From Branchipolynoe longqiensis (lineage: Eukaryota; Annelida; Polychaeta; Phyllodocida; Polynoidae): a stretch of DNA of 64,000 bases. The stretch lies in the NCBI GenBank assembly GCA_030323885.1, contig CM059187.1:123577165-123641164 (forward strand), in the 5' to 3' direction. Of the stretch, positions 53,445 to 63,704 are shown piece after piece. The position numbers and the translations under genes were made by a program. The notes under the pieces are model-generated. The model was not told where the DNA came from, made no database searches, and saw only the letters and a list, made by a program, of their open reading frames with translations. The number at the start of each line of letters is the position of its first letter. Positions within the stretch are counted from its first letter, which is position 1.

Positions 53445-53905
53445 AATACATATATAATATATATATATATATAATATATATAATATATATAATATGTATA
53501 ATATATATAATATATATAGTATATATAATATATATAATATATATAATATATATAATATATATAATATATATAATATATATAATATAACACATACAATATA
53601 ATATATAGTATATATATTATATATATTATATATAATATATATATTTTTTGATATATATACTATTTATATATTATATATTATATATATTATATTTATTATA
53701 TATATTATATATATTATATATATTATATATATTATATATATTATATGTATTATATATATATTCTATACAGTATATATAGTATATATAGTATATATAGCAT
53801 ATATTTATTATATGTATTATATAACATACACAACTTATAAGGTATTATATTACATACTATATATATTATGTAAAATATAATATATAGTGCAATATCAAGG
53901 CTGAA
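53445..53905. repeat. TA-rich tract beside the retrotransposon
   Basis: (TATATAA)n and (TATATTA)n, switching strand register near 53610. Confidence 0.9.
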
Positions 53906-53965
53906 AAACAAACATGTTAACACGATATATATAGTACGTAACTACACGAGCAGCTCCCGATCAGC

Positions 53966-54914
53966 GCTCAAACAAATAAATTTGCGAGCGCTGCTGGAGC
54001 TGCCGAGATGTGAAAGGCCCTTAAGTACGAATTGACCGCCGAGCTACGCCACGTCCCCGCCGCCAGTAACTGGTCTAGAGTCAAACCAGAACCCTGACAC
54101 GCCTGGGTGGCCCCTCTCCTGAGTTCATGTAGGGTCAACCCTTTGTCAACTCCGAACACCGTGTACGAGGCCACCCTGAGGGCTCTGGTAAGAGTTGCGA
54201 GGGTGAGCTGCGTACCATCAGCCAAGAGGAAAGCAGGGGACTCCGGCAGCAGGGTTACTGCTCGAGAGTAGTTATCCCAGGCGGTCACAGGGCAGCAGGG
54301 GGAACCCGGAATGGCCGGCAGGCGGAACACCACCGGGGGGTCTGAGGAGGACCTCGTCTTGCAGGACCTCAAGGTTACTGTGAGCGATCCCCTTCACCGT
54401 CTGATATCGTTTCCCTTGAGTACGTGTGGGGAACCCGTGGCTCCAGCAGAGAGATTAGCAATGTTCGACTGTCTGATCAGGGTCAGGTAGGCGATCACGA
54501 GAGCAATAATGATGACATGCGGCCTGGGGGACATGTTTGTTAGGGACACTATGATAGCCTTGAATTCTCGGGGGTTGACAGGAGTGGCTCTAGCGACTAC
54601 GTGCTTTGACGCTTTGAGAATACCTCGCTTGAAGGTTCTTAACTCCGGGGCTTCGAAGGCCGAGCCCATACCTGACATGCTTAACACCCACACTTTTACT
54701 GAGCTGAAGTAGTTCAGCACTGCGCCGGCGATCTGAGCCGGTCGGAGAGGAAGAGCAAGAAGGACATAAGGTCATAGGTGGACGGGGAACTCGGACGTAA
54801 CTTGTTCTTGTTACAGAAGTCAAGATACACCCGGACGTGGGCTGCCTTATTCTGCCACGTCCGCGGGGCCAGAGCGCAGGTGTAGATGCTAATGAGCCGA
54901 TTGTGGTGACTCAT
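53966..54914 (-). pseudogene. Tyrosine recombinase of the retrotransposon, broken
   Basis: It catalyses strand exchange that integrates the circular cDNA of this retroelement class. The frame opens at an ATG at 54912-54914 (MSHHNRLISIYTCALAPRTW), covers the N-terminal core-binding region, and is lost by a one-base shift near 54730-54745. It continues in another frame (AVLNYFSSVKVWV) to an in-frame TGA at 54394-54396 and resumes in that frame to a stop at 53966-53968. The catalytic set is visible: the first arginine in LIRQSNIANL, H and second R in LHELRRGATQ, then W and the nucleophile-position Y in GTWRSSAVNSYL. The coding region is about 315 codons, usual for the family. An acceptor-like ttgcctctatcttccag lies immediately before the ATG, at 54923-54939. 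Overlap with the pol end is about 40 bp if the open frame is followed upstream to 55007. Confidence 0.88.
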
Positions 54915-54966
54915 TGCGTATCCTGGAAGATAGAGGCAAAAAATTACTATCTTCCAGTGACAGCAT

Positions 54967-56577
54967 TTAGATGTTACATGATAAAATGTTAAGTGAGATG
55001 TGAACATTTATTTCAAGAAGATTTTGATCGGCGCACATTTTTTGCGCTTTACTTGCAGCTGTAGTGGAATGTGGGGCTCTACTTAATGCGTCGGCTAGTA
55101 TTAGGTCATTACCAGGTTTATGGAGTACTTCAACCTCACAGTTCTTATGAGCTGCAATCAGCCATAGCTGTCGGGCACATGCACATAGGACTTTCTCTTT
55201 ACCTTTACCTGAATCTAGTACCTGTTGTGATGATAGACTGTCGGTGTTTACTTTTATCAAATAATCATGTGGTTCTGGTGGTAGTAAATGTGTTACAGCG
55301 TGTACTAGGTTAAGTGCTTCTAGTTGCGTTATTGCTAGGTCTCTTTGTAATAAATTTGAATCGTAGATAGACTTGTAGAATGCTACTTTGGAGAACGCTC
55401 CTCCCGCCATTAAGGTGGAGTCGCATTCTATGACCCATTCGGTTCGTGGCGCTTGTGGTAATAATTGCTTACCGTTAAATGCGGATGCGAAACATTGAAA
55501 CCATTCGAGGTCCCTCAGCATATCCTTATCGAACGTGTATTGACCTGTATGGGGGGCTTTCCGTAATGCTTCAAGTACTCTATTGGAGATTCTAACTGCA
55601 GGTTTTATACACTTAGATAAATGTTGCAGCTTGCCTGCTAGGCTTTGTAGTTGCTTCTTAGAGCAGGTACGTTTATTTTTCCAAAGTTGACATTCCTCTA
55701 ATACATCCTGTAATTTATCTTGGGGTAGGGTAACTGTCATTGCGACCGAATCAATTAGGAAGCCTAACCAGGTGATGGAGGTAGACGGGGGGGTACACTT
55801 TTCGAGAGCTAGAGTTAGGCCAAGTTGTGAAGTTAGGTTTATAAATTCAGCGTAAGCAGCATTGGCTTTTGATTCAGTATCCTCGATACCTATAAAATCA
55901 TCTAGGTAGCATAAAGAAAAAATAGATTGATTACGTAATAACCAAACGACTGCCCTGGTTGTACGTGCACATGCTAGTGCGGAGGTTCTGCACCCAAAGG
56001 GAGGTGCCAGGTCTATATATATATTGCCGTTGATTGATATACCCAAGAGGGGAAGGGAGAGTGGGCAGACTCTCAGCTGGCGATAGGCGCGTGCAAGGTC
56101 ACCGCCCCACATCCAGGCACCCCTACCTAGGATTGTAAGTCTATCGGTAAGGGTTGATACCGAGGGAAGGAAGAAATTAAACGGCTTGCCTAGATAATAG
56201 CCCTTAACTATACCCGCGTTTACACTTTTTCCTTTAGGAAAACTCAGGTCAATGATTATTCTTTTTTGGAGTGAGTTCTTTTTTGGCCATGTCATCATTG
56301 GGCTAATTTGACACCAGGGTTCAAATGGGGGGGTCTGGAATGGGCCTAGTAGCGCACCTAGGGATATTTCTTTGTCTAGAAATGCGTAGATGTGTGTGAT
56401 GTCGTCACTTGATTTTGAGTGATTCTTATACGTGGGGATGGGTGCCTTCTTGGAGGAGTAATCAATCGGCCAGCCAAATTCTAGATGATCTACTAGTAAA
56501 ACATCTGGGTAATTAAGGAGAACTGCACGCCATTTTGGAATATTTAGACCAGAGGGAAGCGATATTTTTGCTCCCAT
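54967..56577 (-). CDS. Reverse transcriptase-RNase H (pol) of the retrotransposon
   Basis: It copies the element's RNA into DNA and removes the RNA strand. From the ATG at 56577 the frame is open for 536 codons. RT motifs: RIIIDLSFPKG (residues 106-116), GGDLARAYRQL (158-168) with catalytic D160, PFGCRTS (193-199), CYLDDFIG (223-230) with D226 and D227, GLTLALEKC (253-261) and WLGFLID (270-276). RNase H follows: ECDSTLMAGGA (D386), ITQLEAL (E420), VNTDSLSSQQ (D446) and LADALSR (D496), so all four metal-binding acids are present. The frame is also open upstream of the ATG to about 56710 and there overlaps the end of gag in a different register, so the ATG may not be the real start. No methyltransferase or integrase domain is present. 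The catalytic residues look intact, unlike the neighbouring gag and recombinase. Confidence 0.92.
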   Translation of the reverse strand: MGAKISLPSGLNIPKWRAVLLNYPDVLLVDHLEFGWPIDYSSKKAPIPTYKNHSKSSDDITHIYAFLDKEISLGALLGPFQTPPFEPWCQISPMMTWPKKNSLQKRIIIDLSFPKGKSVNAGIVKGYYLGKPFNFFLPSVSTLTDRLTILGRGAWMWGGDLARAYRQLRVCPLSLPLLGISINGNIYIDLAPPFGCRTSALACARTTRAVVWLLRNQSIFSLCYLDDFIGIEDTESKANAAYAEFINLTSQLGLTLALEKCTPPSTSITWLGFLIDSVAMTVTLPQDKLQDVLEECQLWKNKRTCSKKQLQSLAGKLQHLSKCIKPAVRISNRVLEALRKAPHTGQYTFDKDMLRDLEWFQCFASAFNGKQLLPQAPRTEWVIECDSTLMAGGAFSKVAFYKSIYDSNLLQRDLAITQLEALNLVHAVTHLLPPEPHDYLIKVNTDSLSSQQVLDSGKGKEKVLCACARQLWLIAAHKNCEVEVLHKPGNDLILADALSRAPHSTTAASKAQKMCADQNLLEINVHISLNILSCNI

Positions 56578-56648
56578 ATAGTTAGGGAGACCAGTTGATC
56601 GAACCTGATTGTAAATCTGGCCATAGGAGGAAGTGTGTGGGACCCATG

Positions 56649-58393
56649 CTATTTCTGCGGTATAGGGCCAGAAGGTGCATAGTGAGTCCTTAAACTCCAG
56701 TGGTGTGGGGGGGGGACAAATGTTTGAGATTGAGTTTTGGGTAGAGCGGATAATACAATTTGAATGGGGGCGTCGAACCAGTTAGTTGTTAGCGATGGAA
56801 AAGACAGTTGATTATTTGCATTTAACGGAGGATTCAACACAGTTACAGGTTTGAGAGTCATATTTACAGATTGAGATTGAGTATTATTAGTTTTGACTTT
56901 CTCAGGTTCTGAGAGGACCTGCGGTTTAGGGCTGATAGATGTATCTTGTTTCAGTTCGACCAAGTTACAGTTATCAATGTATTGCGGGTCATCAAGATTA
57001 GGGCTCAAGGGTTGCTTAGTTACCACTAATACGGCTGAATTAAGTGGAAATTGTGGCGACACGTTATCAGTACGCGGTTCATTAAGATTACTCTTTTCTA
57101 GATTTGGCAACATAACAGTAGAATTAGTATTTGAGCAGATATCGTTATAACTTACACCAGTGCCTGCTGCCTCTGCTGCCTTTTTGTCTAAGAATGTTCT
57201 TTTCTTTAGACAGTCCTGCTCCTTATGCTGCAGGATGCGCTTAAATTTATAAGCGCACCACGCACAGATGTGGGGGGCTCGATCGGGGGCAGTACCGTGT
57301 GACACATTGAAACCGCACTCTTTACCCCAGTTCCAGTTATAACAGGGCTTGCCGTCATTGTCTCTGGAGTACTCCTCTCTCTGGTTGACAGGGAGGGGGT
57401 TAAAAGGGACGTTTGAAGCAGAGGACCCACTCTGTGTAGATGGAGCCACAGGTCGAGCGGTGGATGCGGGGGTATACCTAGACTCAGTTGCATATTGACC
57501 ACCCCCCGTGATTGCAACACTCGTACTGCCTCAGTGGAAACGTCCCGTTGAACGTCCTTGATTGCTATTGCATCTAGCCACCCCTCCTTTAAGCGCCCGT
57601 CTGCTACCATCTGGAAAGTTCTTTCCGACCAACGGTGGCAGGTGGGCCAGTCCCAGGTGATGGCCATTCTAGCTAGGTCTTCCTCATGCTGGAGCACCGC
57701 TGTGACCCACGGTCGAGGGAAATCGGGTTGGGCCAGCATTACTCTAAGCGCGAAGAAGTACTCAGCCCAGGTCGCTTCACCCACGCCTATCTTCTTAAAG
57801 TTATCGCCCCTCGTTATGAAATTATGTGGGTAGAACTTCGTACCTGGGGGCTTGTGTAGGGCGTGTGTCGAGTTGATCAGGTAGTCGGCTGTGATGGGAG
57901 GCTGAGGCTGCAGCTGCTGGTAGAGAGGGGCGGCGGCGGGGGCTGCCGGCGGTGTCGGAGTAGCCGGCTGCGGAGCGGCCGGCGGCGGGGCGTCAGCCGT
58001 CGGGCGGTTGGATGAGGCGAGACGGGAGACACCAGGAGGCACCCTCTCGGGGGCACGATGTCTAGGAGTTGGAGAGAACGAGGAAAACCCTGATCGAGGA
58101 GTCGAGGCGTGATCCGGAGGCGAGTAGGGGCCCGGAACTGGAGTGTGCCCAGTCGGCTTACCGGCGCGTTGTTCTAACGCCGCCAGTCTGGCCTCCAAGC
58201 CCGATAGACTGCCGGTGACTGAGGGTGGGGCGATGCCCGGAGTGTCTAGTACGGAAACACCGTCTGAACCCGACTCTTCTGATGATGAAGGGGGCCAGCA
58301 CGATGAGAAGTGCTTACGAGGCCTTAAACCTCTCCGAGATAGTCCAGACGAACCTTGGGGACGCCCACGTCGTTTCCTAGTTGGGGGCGGCAT
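56649..58393 (-). pseudogene. Gag-like protein of the retrotransposon, frameshifted
   Basis: The predicted nucleocapsid-type protein packages element RNA. A likely start is the ATG at 58391-58393 (MPPPTRKRRGRPQGSSG); the open frame also extends upstream to 58597. Features in order: a basic N-terminus, a serine-rich acidic patch, a short heptad-like segment (GLEARLAALEQRAG), a long proline/alanine-rich linker, and a conserved globular part (YPHNFITRGDNFKKIGVG...). Near 57515-57535 the reading shifts by one base. The following frame carries a Cys/His cluster (PCYNWNWGKECGF...HICAWC...H...C) that resembles the zinc-binding motif of gag proteins in this element class, then a low-complexity tail to a stop at 56649. 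The shift separates the globular part from the zinc motif, so this copy cannot make a full gag without frameshifting. Confidence 0.8.
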
Positions 58394-58599
58394 GATAGAC
58401 GAGTACGTTGAAATGAAATTAGATGTTGCCTGCTCGGGAGTCGGAGGGCGAGTGACGAATGCGCGGCTTGACCCAGGATCCACCTGGCGTCTCGTTGGCG
58501 AATTACCGATGTTAGCGGGCCAACATCCCCAATGTTTATTATATATAACGTATATAATATTTTGAGTTCCTCGAAACTTTGGAATGTGTATCGGCATCA

Positions 58600-59155
58600 G
58601 CTATGGCTCGATCGATTCTCATTCTGACTCAACCTCCTTATCGGGCAATAACTGAGTAATATACTATTTACTAATACTAATAGTTGTGTCAGCTTATTTG
58701 AACAACGTGTGTGAATGAATGAACTGCTATCCCATGACGGCCGCTGCCATGCTTAACTATGGGTATGGACATGAGAGAGTTCACGTGACATGTTGTCAGG
58801 TGAGATAATGAGATCCGAGATAAGAAAAGGTCCCTGGTAATTACGAGCACAACACGGCACCCCACGAGGGGTGGGGTGGATTGGGGGGACGGAGGGGTCG
58901 GGATGGGGGAGGGGGGTTGAACCCAACCGCCTGTTATCTTACAGAACACCTGTCTGCCTGCATGTCAGTGGGCGATATTACAGATGTATTAATTTACTGT
59001 CCTGGTTGGAGCGAGTAGAGAGACCAGTTGGGTGTAACTATGTGACAGTGCCGACAGTGTCACACGCAGGGAGCTTGTATTGAGCTTGTTTCCGGTGATC
59101 ACAGAGTGTCGTGTGTATATTAATGGCTGTTAACCCATAACACATGATGCTTAAT
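58600..59155. other. Unique-looking DNA
   Basis: Ordinary to G-rich (58860-58920). No exon recognised. Confidence 0.4.
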
Positions 59156-59189
59156 GGTGTTGATAACCACATAAAGGGTAATCTTTTAT

Positions 59190-59211
59190 ATATGTATATT
59201 TACTGTATGTT

Positions 59212-59243
<32 letters not shown>

Positions 59244-59284
59244 GGTATATATATACATATGTATACATATATACACACATATAA

Positions 59285-59325
<41 letters not shown>
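59190..59325. repeat. TA microsatellite
   Basis: (TA)n tracts with GTATACATA interruptions. Confidence 0.9.
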
Positions 59326-59591
59326 CAGATGCTTTGGGTTTGAAATAGTATGACTTCATAGGAGTAGGACAACGTCAATCAACATTGAGCCTGTCATTAC
59401 TTGTAAGTTGTATGAGTGATCACCTAGGAAGTGGAGGTGTCATACAAGCTTATAACCTAATCAGTACTTTGTTCACTTTCTCTCCCCCCCCCCCCTATAT
59501 ATATTCGATATTGCTTTAACCTAAGTACTTAAGCGTGTATGTACAAGAATGGGCGATCTAGATTGATTAACACTCCAGGTCAAAACAAGCA

Positions 59592-59925
59592 CCGACCGAA
59601 TGCCATGGCCGAATCGCTAGAGCGTAGGCTTCCGTTGTGGAAGGCTGGGAATTCGAAGTCGAGTCGAGTCAAACCAATGACTTATAAAATTGATACTTGT
59701 CACTACCTAGCCAGTCACTCAGCATTAATAGGATAGGGGAGGGACCGGTTTGCACAGTATCAGGATAATGTGACAGTGGAATATCATGGTGCCGGCGGCC
59801 TGGTCTCCCACTCCCAGTGGGGCAGCACTAGGAAAGTAACCATGAGTGCACACTGTCACAGGTTGGTACTACTACTAGTCCTAATATGACCTTAGATGTT
59901 GCTAGGACGTAAAACAAAAAACAAA
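59592..59925 (+). mobile_element. SINE-A, full-length
   Basis: Head gaccgaatgccatggccgaa with tcgctagagcgtaggcttcc, body, and tail gttgctaggacgtaaaacaa. Confidence 0.88.
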
Positions 59926-59929
59926 CAAG

Positions 59930-60480
59930 GCAAACAAAGAACGCACTCTCGGCGGATTTCGGGTGCAATCCATAACCTTTGACCCGAGGGACTGATATAT
60001 TCACCTGTAATTGAGCCTGATGAGAGAGGGAGAGAAACGGGGAGTGGGGGGGGGGGATGAGGGGGGAACTGCCAATACAATGTCCATGTGGGTTTATATT
60101 TCCCAGATGCTGCAACATTGTAACAATGTCAACCCATCCCACTTCACTGCCATTCTGCCCCAGGTCGCCTGTGACTTTGACACTGTGTCTGTGTGTGGGT
60201 GTGGGTATGGGTGGGTGGGTGGGTGGGGGGGGGGGTTACATGGGTGCGCGCCTGCGCCGTCTGTCACCTCCCATGCCCATATCACGTGTGTCTGCTGGGG
60301 TAAATCTGATTGGGCCGCAGCTAATGCCATAAGCGCGCTGCCCCCGATTTCCCCCGATGCCTCGACGTTACATCTGCTTGCCTGCTTCCATCCTTCCCCC
60401 TCTCTTTCTCTCCCTCCCTCTCTCCCTCCCTTCCTCTCCCACTCCCCCCTCCCTTCCTCCCTCCTAGTGACGCCGCCCCC
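59930..60480. other. Unique DNA with G and CT runs
   Basis: A G-rich patch at 60030-60070, GTGGGTG units near 60190-60235, and a CT-rich patch at 60390-60465. No gene. Confidence 0.45.
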
Positions 60481-60485
60481 CCCAC

Positions 60486-60800
60486 CGGACGTGGTGGCCG
60501 CATCGGCAGAGCTCAAGCTTCCGGTATGGAAGGCCGGGAGTTCGAAACCCAGCTAAGTCAAACCAATGACTTACTAAATTGATACTTGTCACAACCTAGC
60601 GCTCGGCATTAATAGGATGAGGTCAAGGACTGGTTATCCCATTATCATGAGAATATGACTGTGTGGGGGATATCGACTCATGATGCTGGCAGTCCGGTCT
60701 TCCAGGGGCAGCATTATAATGTCACCATGAGTGTGCACTGTCACAAGTTTGTACCTGTCCTGAAATGATCTTAGGTGTTGCTAGGATGTAAAAGAACAAC
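60486..60800 (+). mobile_element. SINE-A, full-length, diverged
   Basis: Head ggacgtggtggccgcatcgg, gttcgaaacccagctaagtc, then the body with several small deletions and tail gttgctaggatgtaaaagaa. Confidence 0.85.
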
Positions 60801-60809
60801 AAACAACAA

Positions 60810-61050
60810 TACGCCCCCTTTCATAGTCCAGCAACACCAGTACTACATCATGCACTCACGTCTTCTTTGCGTGTGTGAGGTTTCGGAGGTAGCCCCTCTG
60901 CCCCCGGCCCCGCTCCCCCCCCCCCCCTCCCCCCGCCTAGTTAGCCCTCAAATGACGTGTCGTGAACGGTGACATGTCTGACTCACTGCCGATGCCTTTA
61001 CAGGCCACCTCACCTACTGCTCATTTGGGCTCGGGTGACGACGCCTGGCC
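60810..61050. other. Unique-looking DNA
   Basis: Ordinary, with C runs near 60917-60942. Confidence 0.4.
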
Positions 61051-61054
61051 GTCC

Positions 61055-61990
61055 GACAGACTGACTGACTGAGACTGACTGATTCCCTGACTGGCCGGCT
61101 GGCTGTGACTGACTGATTCACTGACTGACTGGCTGACTGATTCACTGACTGATTCACTGGCTGGCTGATTCCCGGACTGACTGACTGGCTGACTGACTGA
61201 TTCACTGGCTGGCTGACTGACTGGCTGACTGATTCACTGACTTATGTACTGACTGGCTGGCTGACTGACTGATTCATTGACTGGCTGGCTAAGTGACTGA
61301 TTCACTGGCTGACTGTCTGACTGACTGATTCATTGACTGGCTGGCTAAGTGACTGATTCACTGGCTGGCTGGCTGACTGATTCACTGACTGATTCACTGG
61401 CAAACTGATTCACTGACTAACTGATTCACTGGCTGGTTGGCTGACTGACTGGCTGAATGATTTACTTACTTATGCACTGCCTGACTGGCTGGCTGACTGA
61501 CTGATTCATTGACTGGCTGGCTGACTGACTGGCTGACTGATTTACTGACTTAAACACTGCCTGGCTGGCTGATTGGCTGACTGATTCACTGACTGATTCA
61601 CTGACTGATTCACTGACTCACTGATTCACTGGCTGGCTGGCTGACTGATTCACTGACTGATTCACATACTAACTGATTCACTGACTGGTTGGCTGGCTGG
61701 CTGACTGATTCACTGACTGATTCACTGACTAACTTATTCACTGGCTGGCTGGCTGACTGACTGATTCACTGACTGATTTACTAACTGATACACTGACTGG
61801 CTGGATGGCTGACTGAGTGATTCACTGACGGATTGGCTGGCTAACTGAGTGACTGACTTACTGATTGACTGACTGGTTCATTGAGTGACTACCTGAGTGA
61901 CTGTCTGATTGACTGACTGATGGGTTGGCTGACTGGCTGACCGACTTACTGTCTACCGGACGGACTGACTGACATTGTGACTGGCAGATT
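61055..61990. repeat. ~0.9-kb GACTGACTG/ATTCACTG array
   Basis: Built from four-base GACT/GGCT units arranged in higher-order blocks such as gactgattcactgactgatt and ctggctggctgactga. A serine/glutamine-repeat frame on the reverse strand is an artefact. Confidence 0.95.
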
Positions 61991-62049
61991 GTCTGACAGG
62001 CCGGCTATGTGAGTGCTTCCAGGGCCGATGACCTGCCGGGCGCGGAGTG

Positions 62050-63085
62050 GCTACTGGTGCGCTCTGTGCTCAGCGAGCAGAGGGGATGGGGCGGGTGGGT
62101 GCGGGTTGGGGGGGGGGGGGGGGGGCACTTAGGGCAGGGCGGACAGGAAGGACCGGGATGGGGGCACGCTCGGTGCGAGGAGGGTAAGGGCGGGGCAGGG
62201 GCGGGGGGGGGGGGGGATTCGTGGTGCGGCAGACAGGAATGGTTGAGATACGGGGACGCGGCGGGGCTGGGCGGAGTGTGGTGGGGCGGGGCGGTTGGGG
62301 TGCAGCCGCTTGGAGGCGGTGGGAAGTGAGAGTCCGGGTGGTAGAGTGTTGAGTGCGAAGAAAGGAGTGAAGTTGGAAGGGAAAGGAGTGAGAGGTAGCG
62401 GAGTGGGTTAGTGGTTAGCAGGGATAGGCAATGGGATGGATGGATGGGGAAGCTGGGATGTGGTAAAGCAGTGATTAGCAGGGGAGCGGGGAAGGGGTTT
62501 GAAGGTGTGGGGATGCAGGTGGAGGAGCAGGGGTGCTTTTCAAGGGGAAGGGAGGAGGAGGGAGGAGGGAGGGGGGTGTGGGGTTTGGGAGGCTGGACAT
62601 GGTGAGAAGGTTGACTTTACAAGGCCTGGGTGGGTGGAGGTTGGTGTGGGTTTTGGGGAGGCAGGGGTGGGCAGCTACATTTTACAGGGGGTGGGAAGGG
62701 GAAAGGGGATGGGGAGAGAGGGAGAGGGAGGAAAGCAAGGTTGGAGATGTGGGGATGCAGGGACGAGGAGTGGCTGGACGAGGAGCGATTAGTGCGGGGG
62801 GGAGGTTAGAGATATGGGGAGGCGCAGACGCATAGGAGGAGTGATTAGTGGGGGATGGGGGGTGGATGGAGATGAGTGGAGGTAGGGGAGAAGGAGGAGG
62901 AGGAGTGATTGGCAAGCAAGGAGGGGAGGTGGAGGTGAAGGGTGGTGGGAGAAGTAGTTAGCAGGGAGAGGGTTCGGAGTTAGAGATGGTTGAATGCGGA
63001 GGAGCGCTTAGCACGGCGCGGGGGGGAGGGGGAGTGGAAGGGAGGGGTGGGGAGGGGGGAGGGGGACAGAGGAAGGTCAGTCGTC
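62050..63085. repeat. G-rich degenerate minisatellite
   Basis: Recurring ggagcagtgattagcagggg / ggaggagtgattagtggggg-like blocks separated by G runs. Many G-triplets in series. Confidence 0.82.
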
Positions 63086-63089
63086 ATGG

Positions 63090-63700
63090 TGACCCCTGTT
63101 AGCGGAGGGTTGGAGCGCACTGACCGCAGAGTGGACACACCTCGGCGAAATGGTCGGCCGCAGAGGGTCCTCCTGGGTGGGATCTAATTTCACAATGACC
63201 ACTAGAGGGCGCCACTGACCCGCGGCGAACCCTGCGGACAACAAAGCCTTGAACGCCCTTTTAACGGGCCCCGGAGAGCGTCGGCGCAGATCGCTCGGGG
63301 CATTATTTTAGTCATCGTCCACAATTAAAGAAACAAAGCCAATTTCGCTGGCGGCTGACCCGTGGCCCAACGTCTTGCAGGTGACAGCATGTGACAGCGG
63401 AGCGTGACAGCGGAAGTAGCTGGACAGGGGTGACAGAGGTGACACTGTCAGTGGGGCTGGGTGCTCTGAAGGTGACAGACAGACGCACAGACAGACAGAC
63501 GGCGGGTTCATTCTGGGGTGGTGTTGTAAGGAGGAGCGCCGAGAGGTGGCGCCACTTTACTCGGGTAAAGCTAGGTCTTGTCACTGACTGCTGCCCCTGG
63601 AACTGGAGTAGCACCATTTTGCGCATGTATCCCGAGCCAACTGCAAATAGTGCTTTCGCTAATGGTTGAAAAGCAACTAGTGTGATACAAATTAGATTAA
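63090..63700. other. GC-rich unique DNA
   Basis: Dense CG content, gtgacag words at 63380-63480, and a CAGACAGA run at 63475-63500. No exon recognised. Confidence 0.45.
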
Positions 63701-63704
63701 AGTT

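Larger units (their letters stand above)
53930..58600 (-). mobile_element. Tyrosine-recombinase retrotransposon (Ngaro/DIRS type), decayed
   Basis: The reverse strand carries gag, reverse transcriptase-RNase H and tyrosine recombinase in that order, the organisation of DIRS-order elements, which integrate with a recombinase rather than a DDE integrase. No methyltransferase domain lies between RNase H and recombinase; by established classification that favours Ngaro-like over DIRS1- or PAT-like elements. Terminal or split direct repeats could not be located by eye, so the element's edges are approximate. The right side runs into a TA tract at about 53.9 kb; the 5' side fades out near 58.6 kb. 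The element is antisense to the Ig exon at 52821. Three frame disruptions and one stop codon suggest it is no longer autonomous. Confidence 0.9.

Noticed and set aside
57206..58597. Upstream start of gag at 58597
   Set aside because: The segment before the ATG at 58393 is unlike protein and overlaps a TA-rich stretch at its very start; the ATG followed by PPPTRKRRGRP is more plausible.
61014..61205. Serine/glutamine/valine repeat protein
   Set aside because: Translation of the GACTG-type tandem array.
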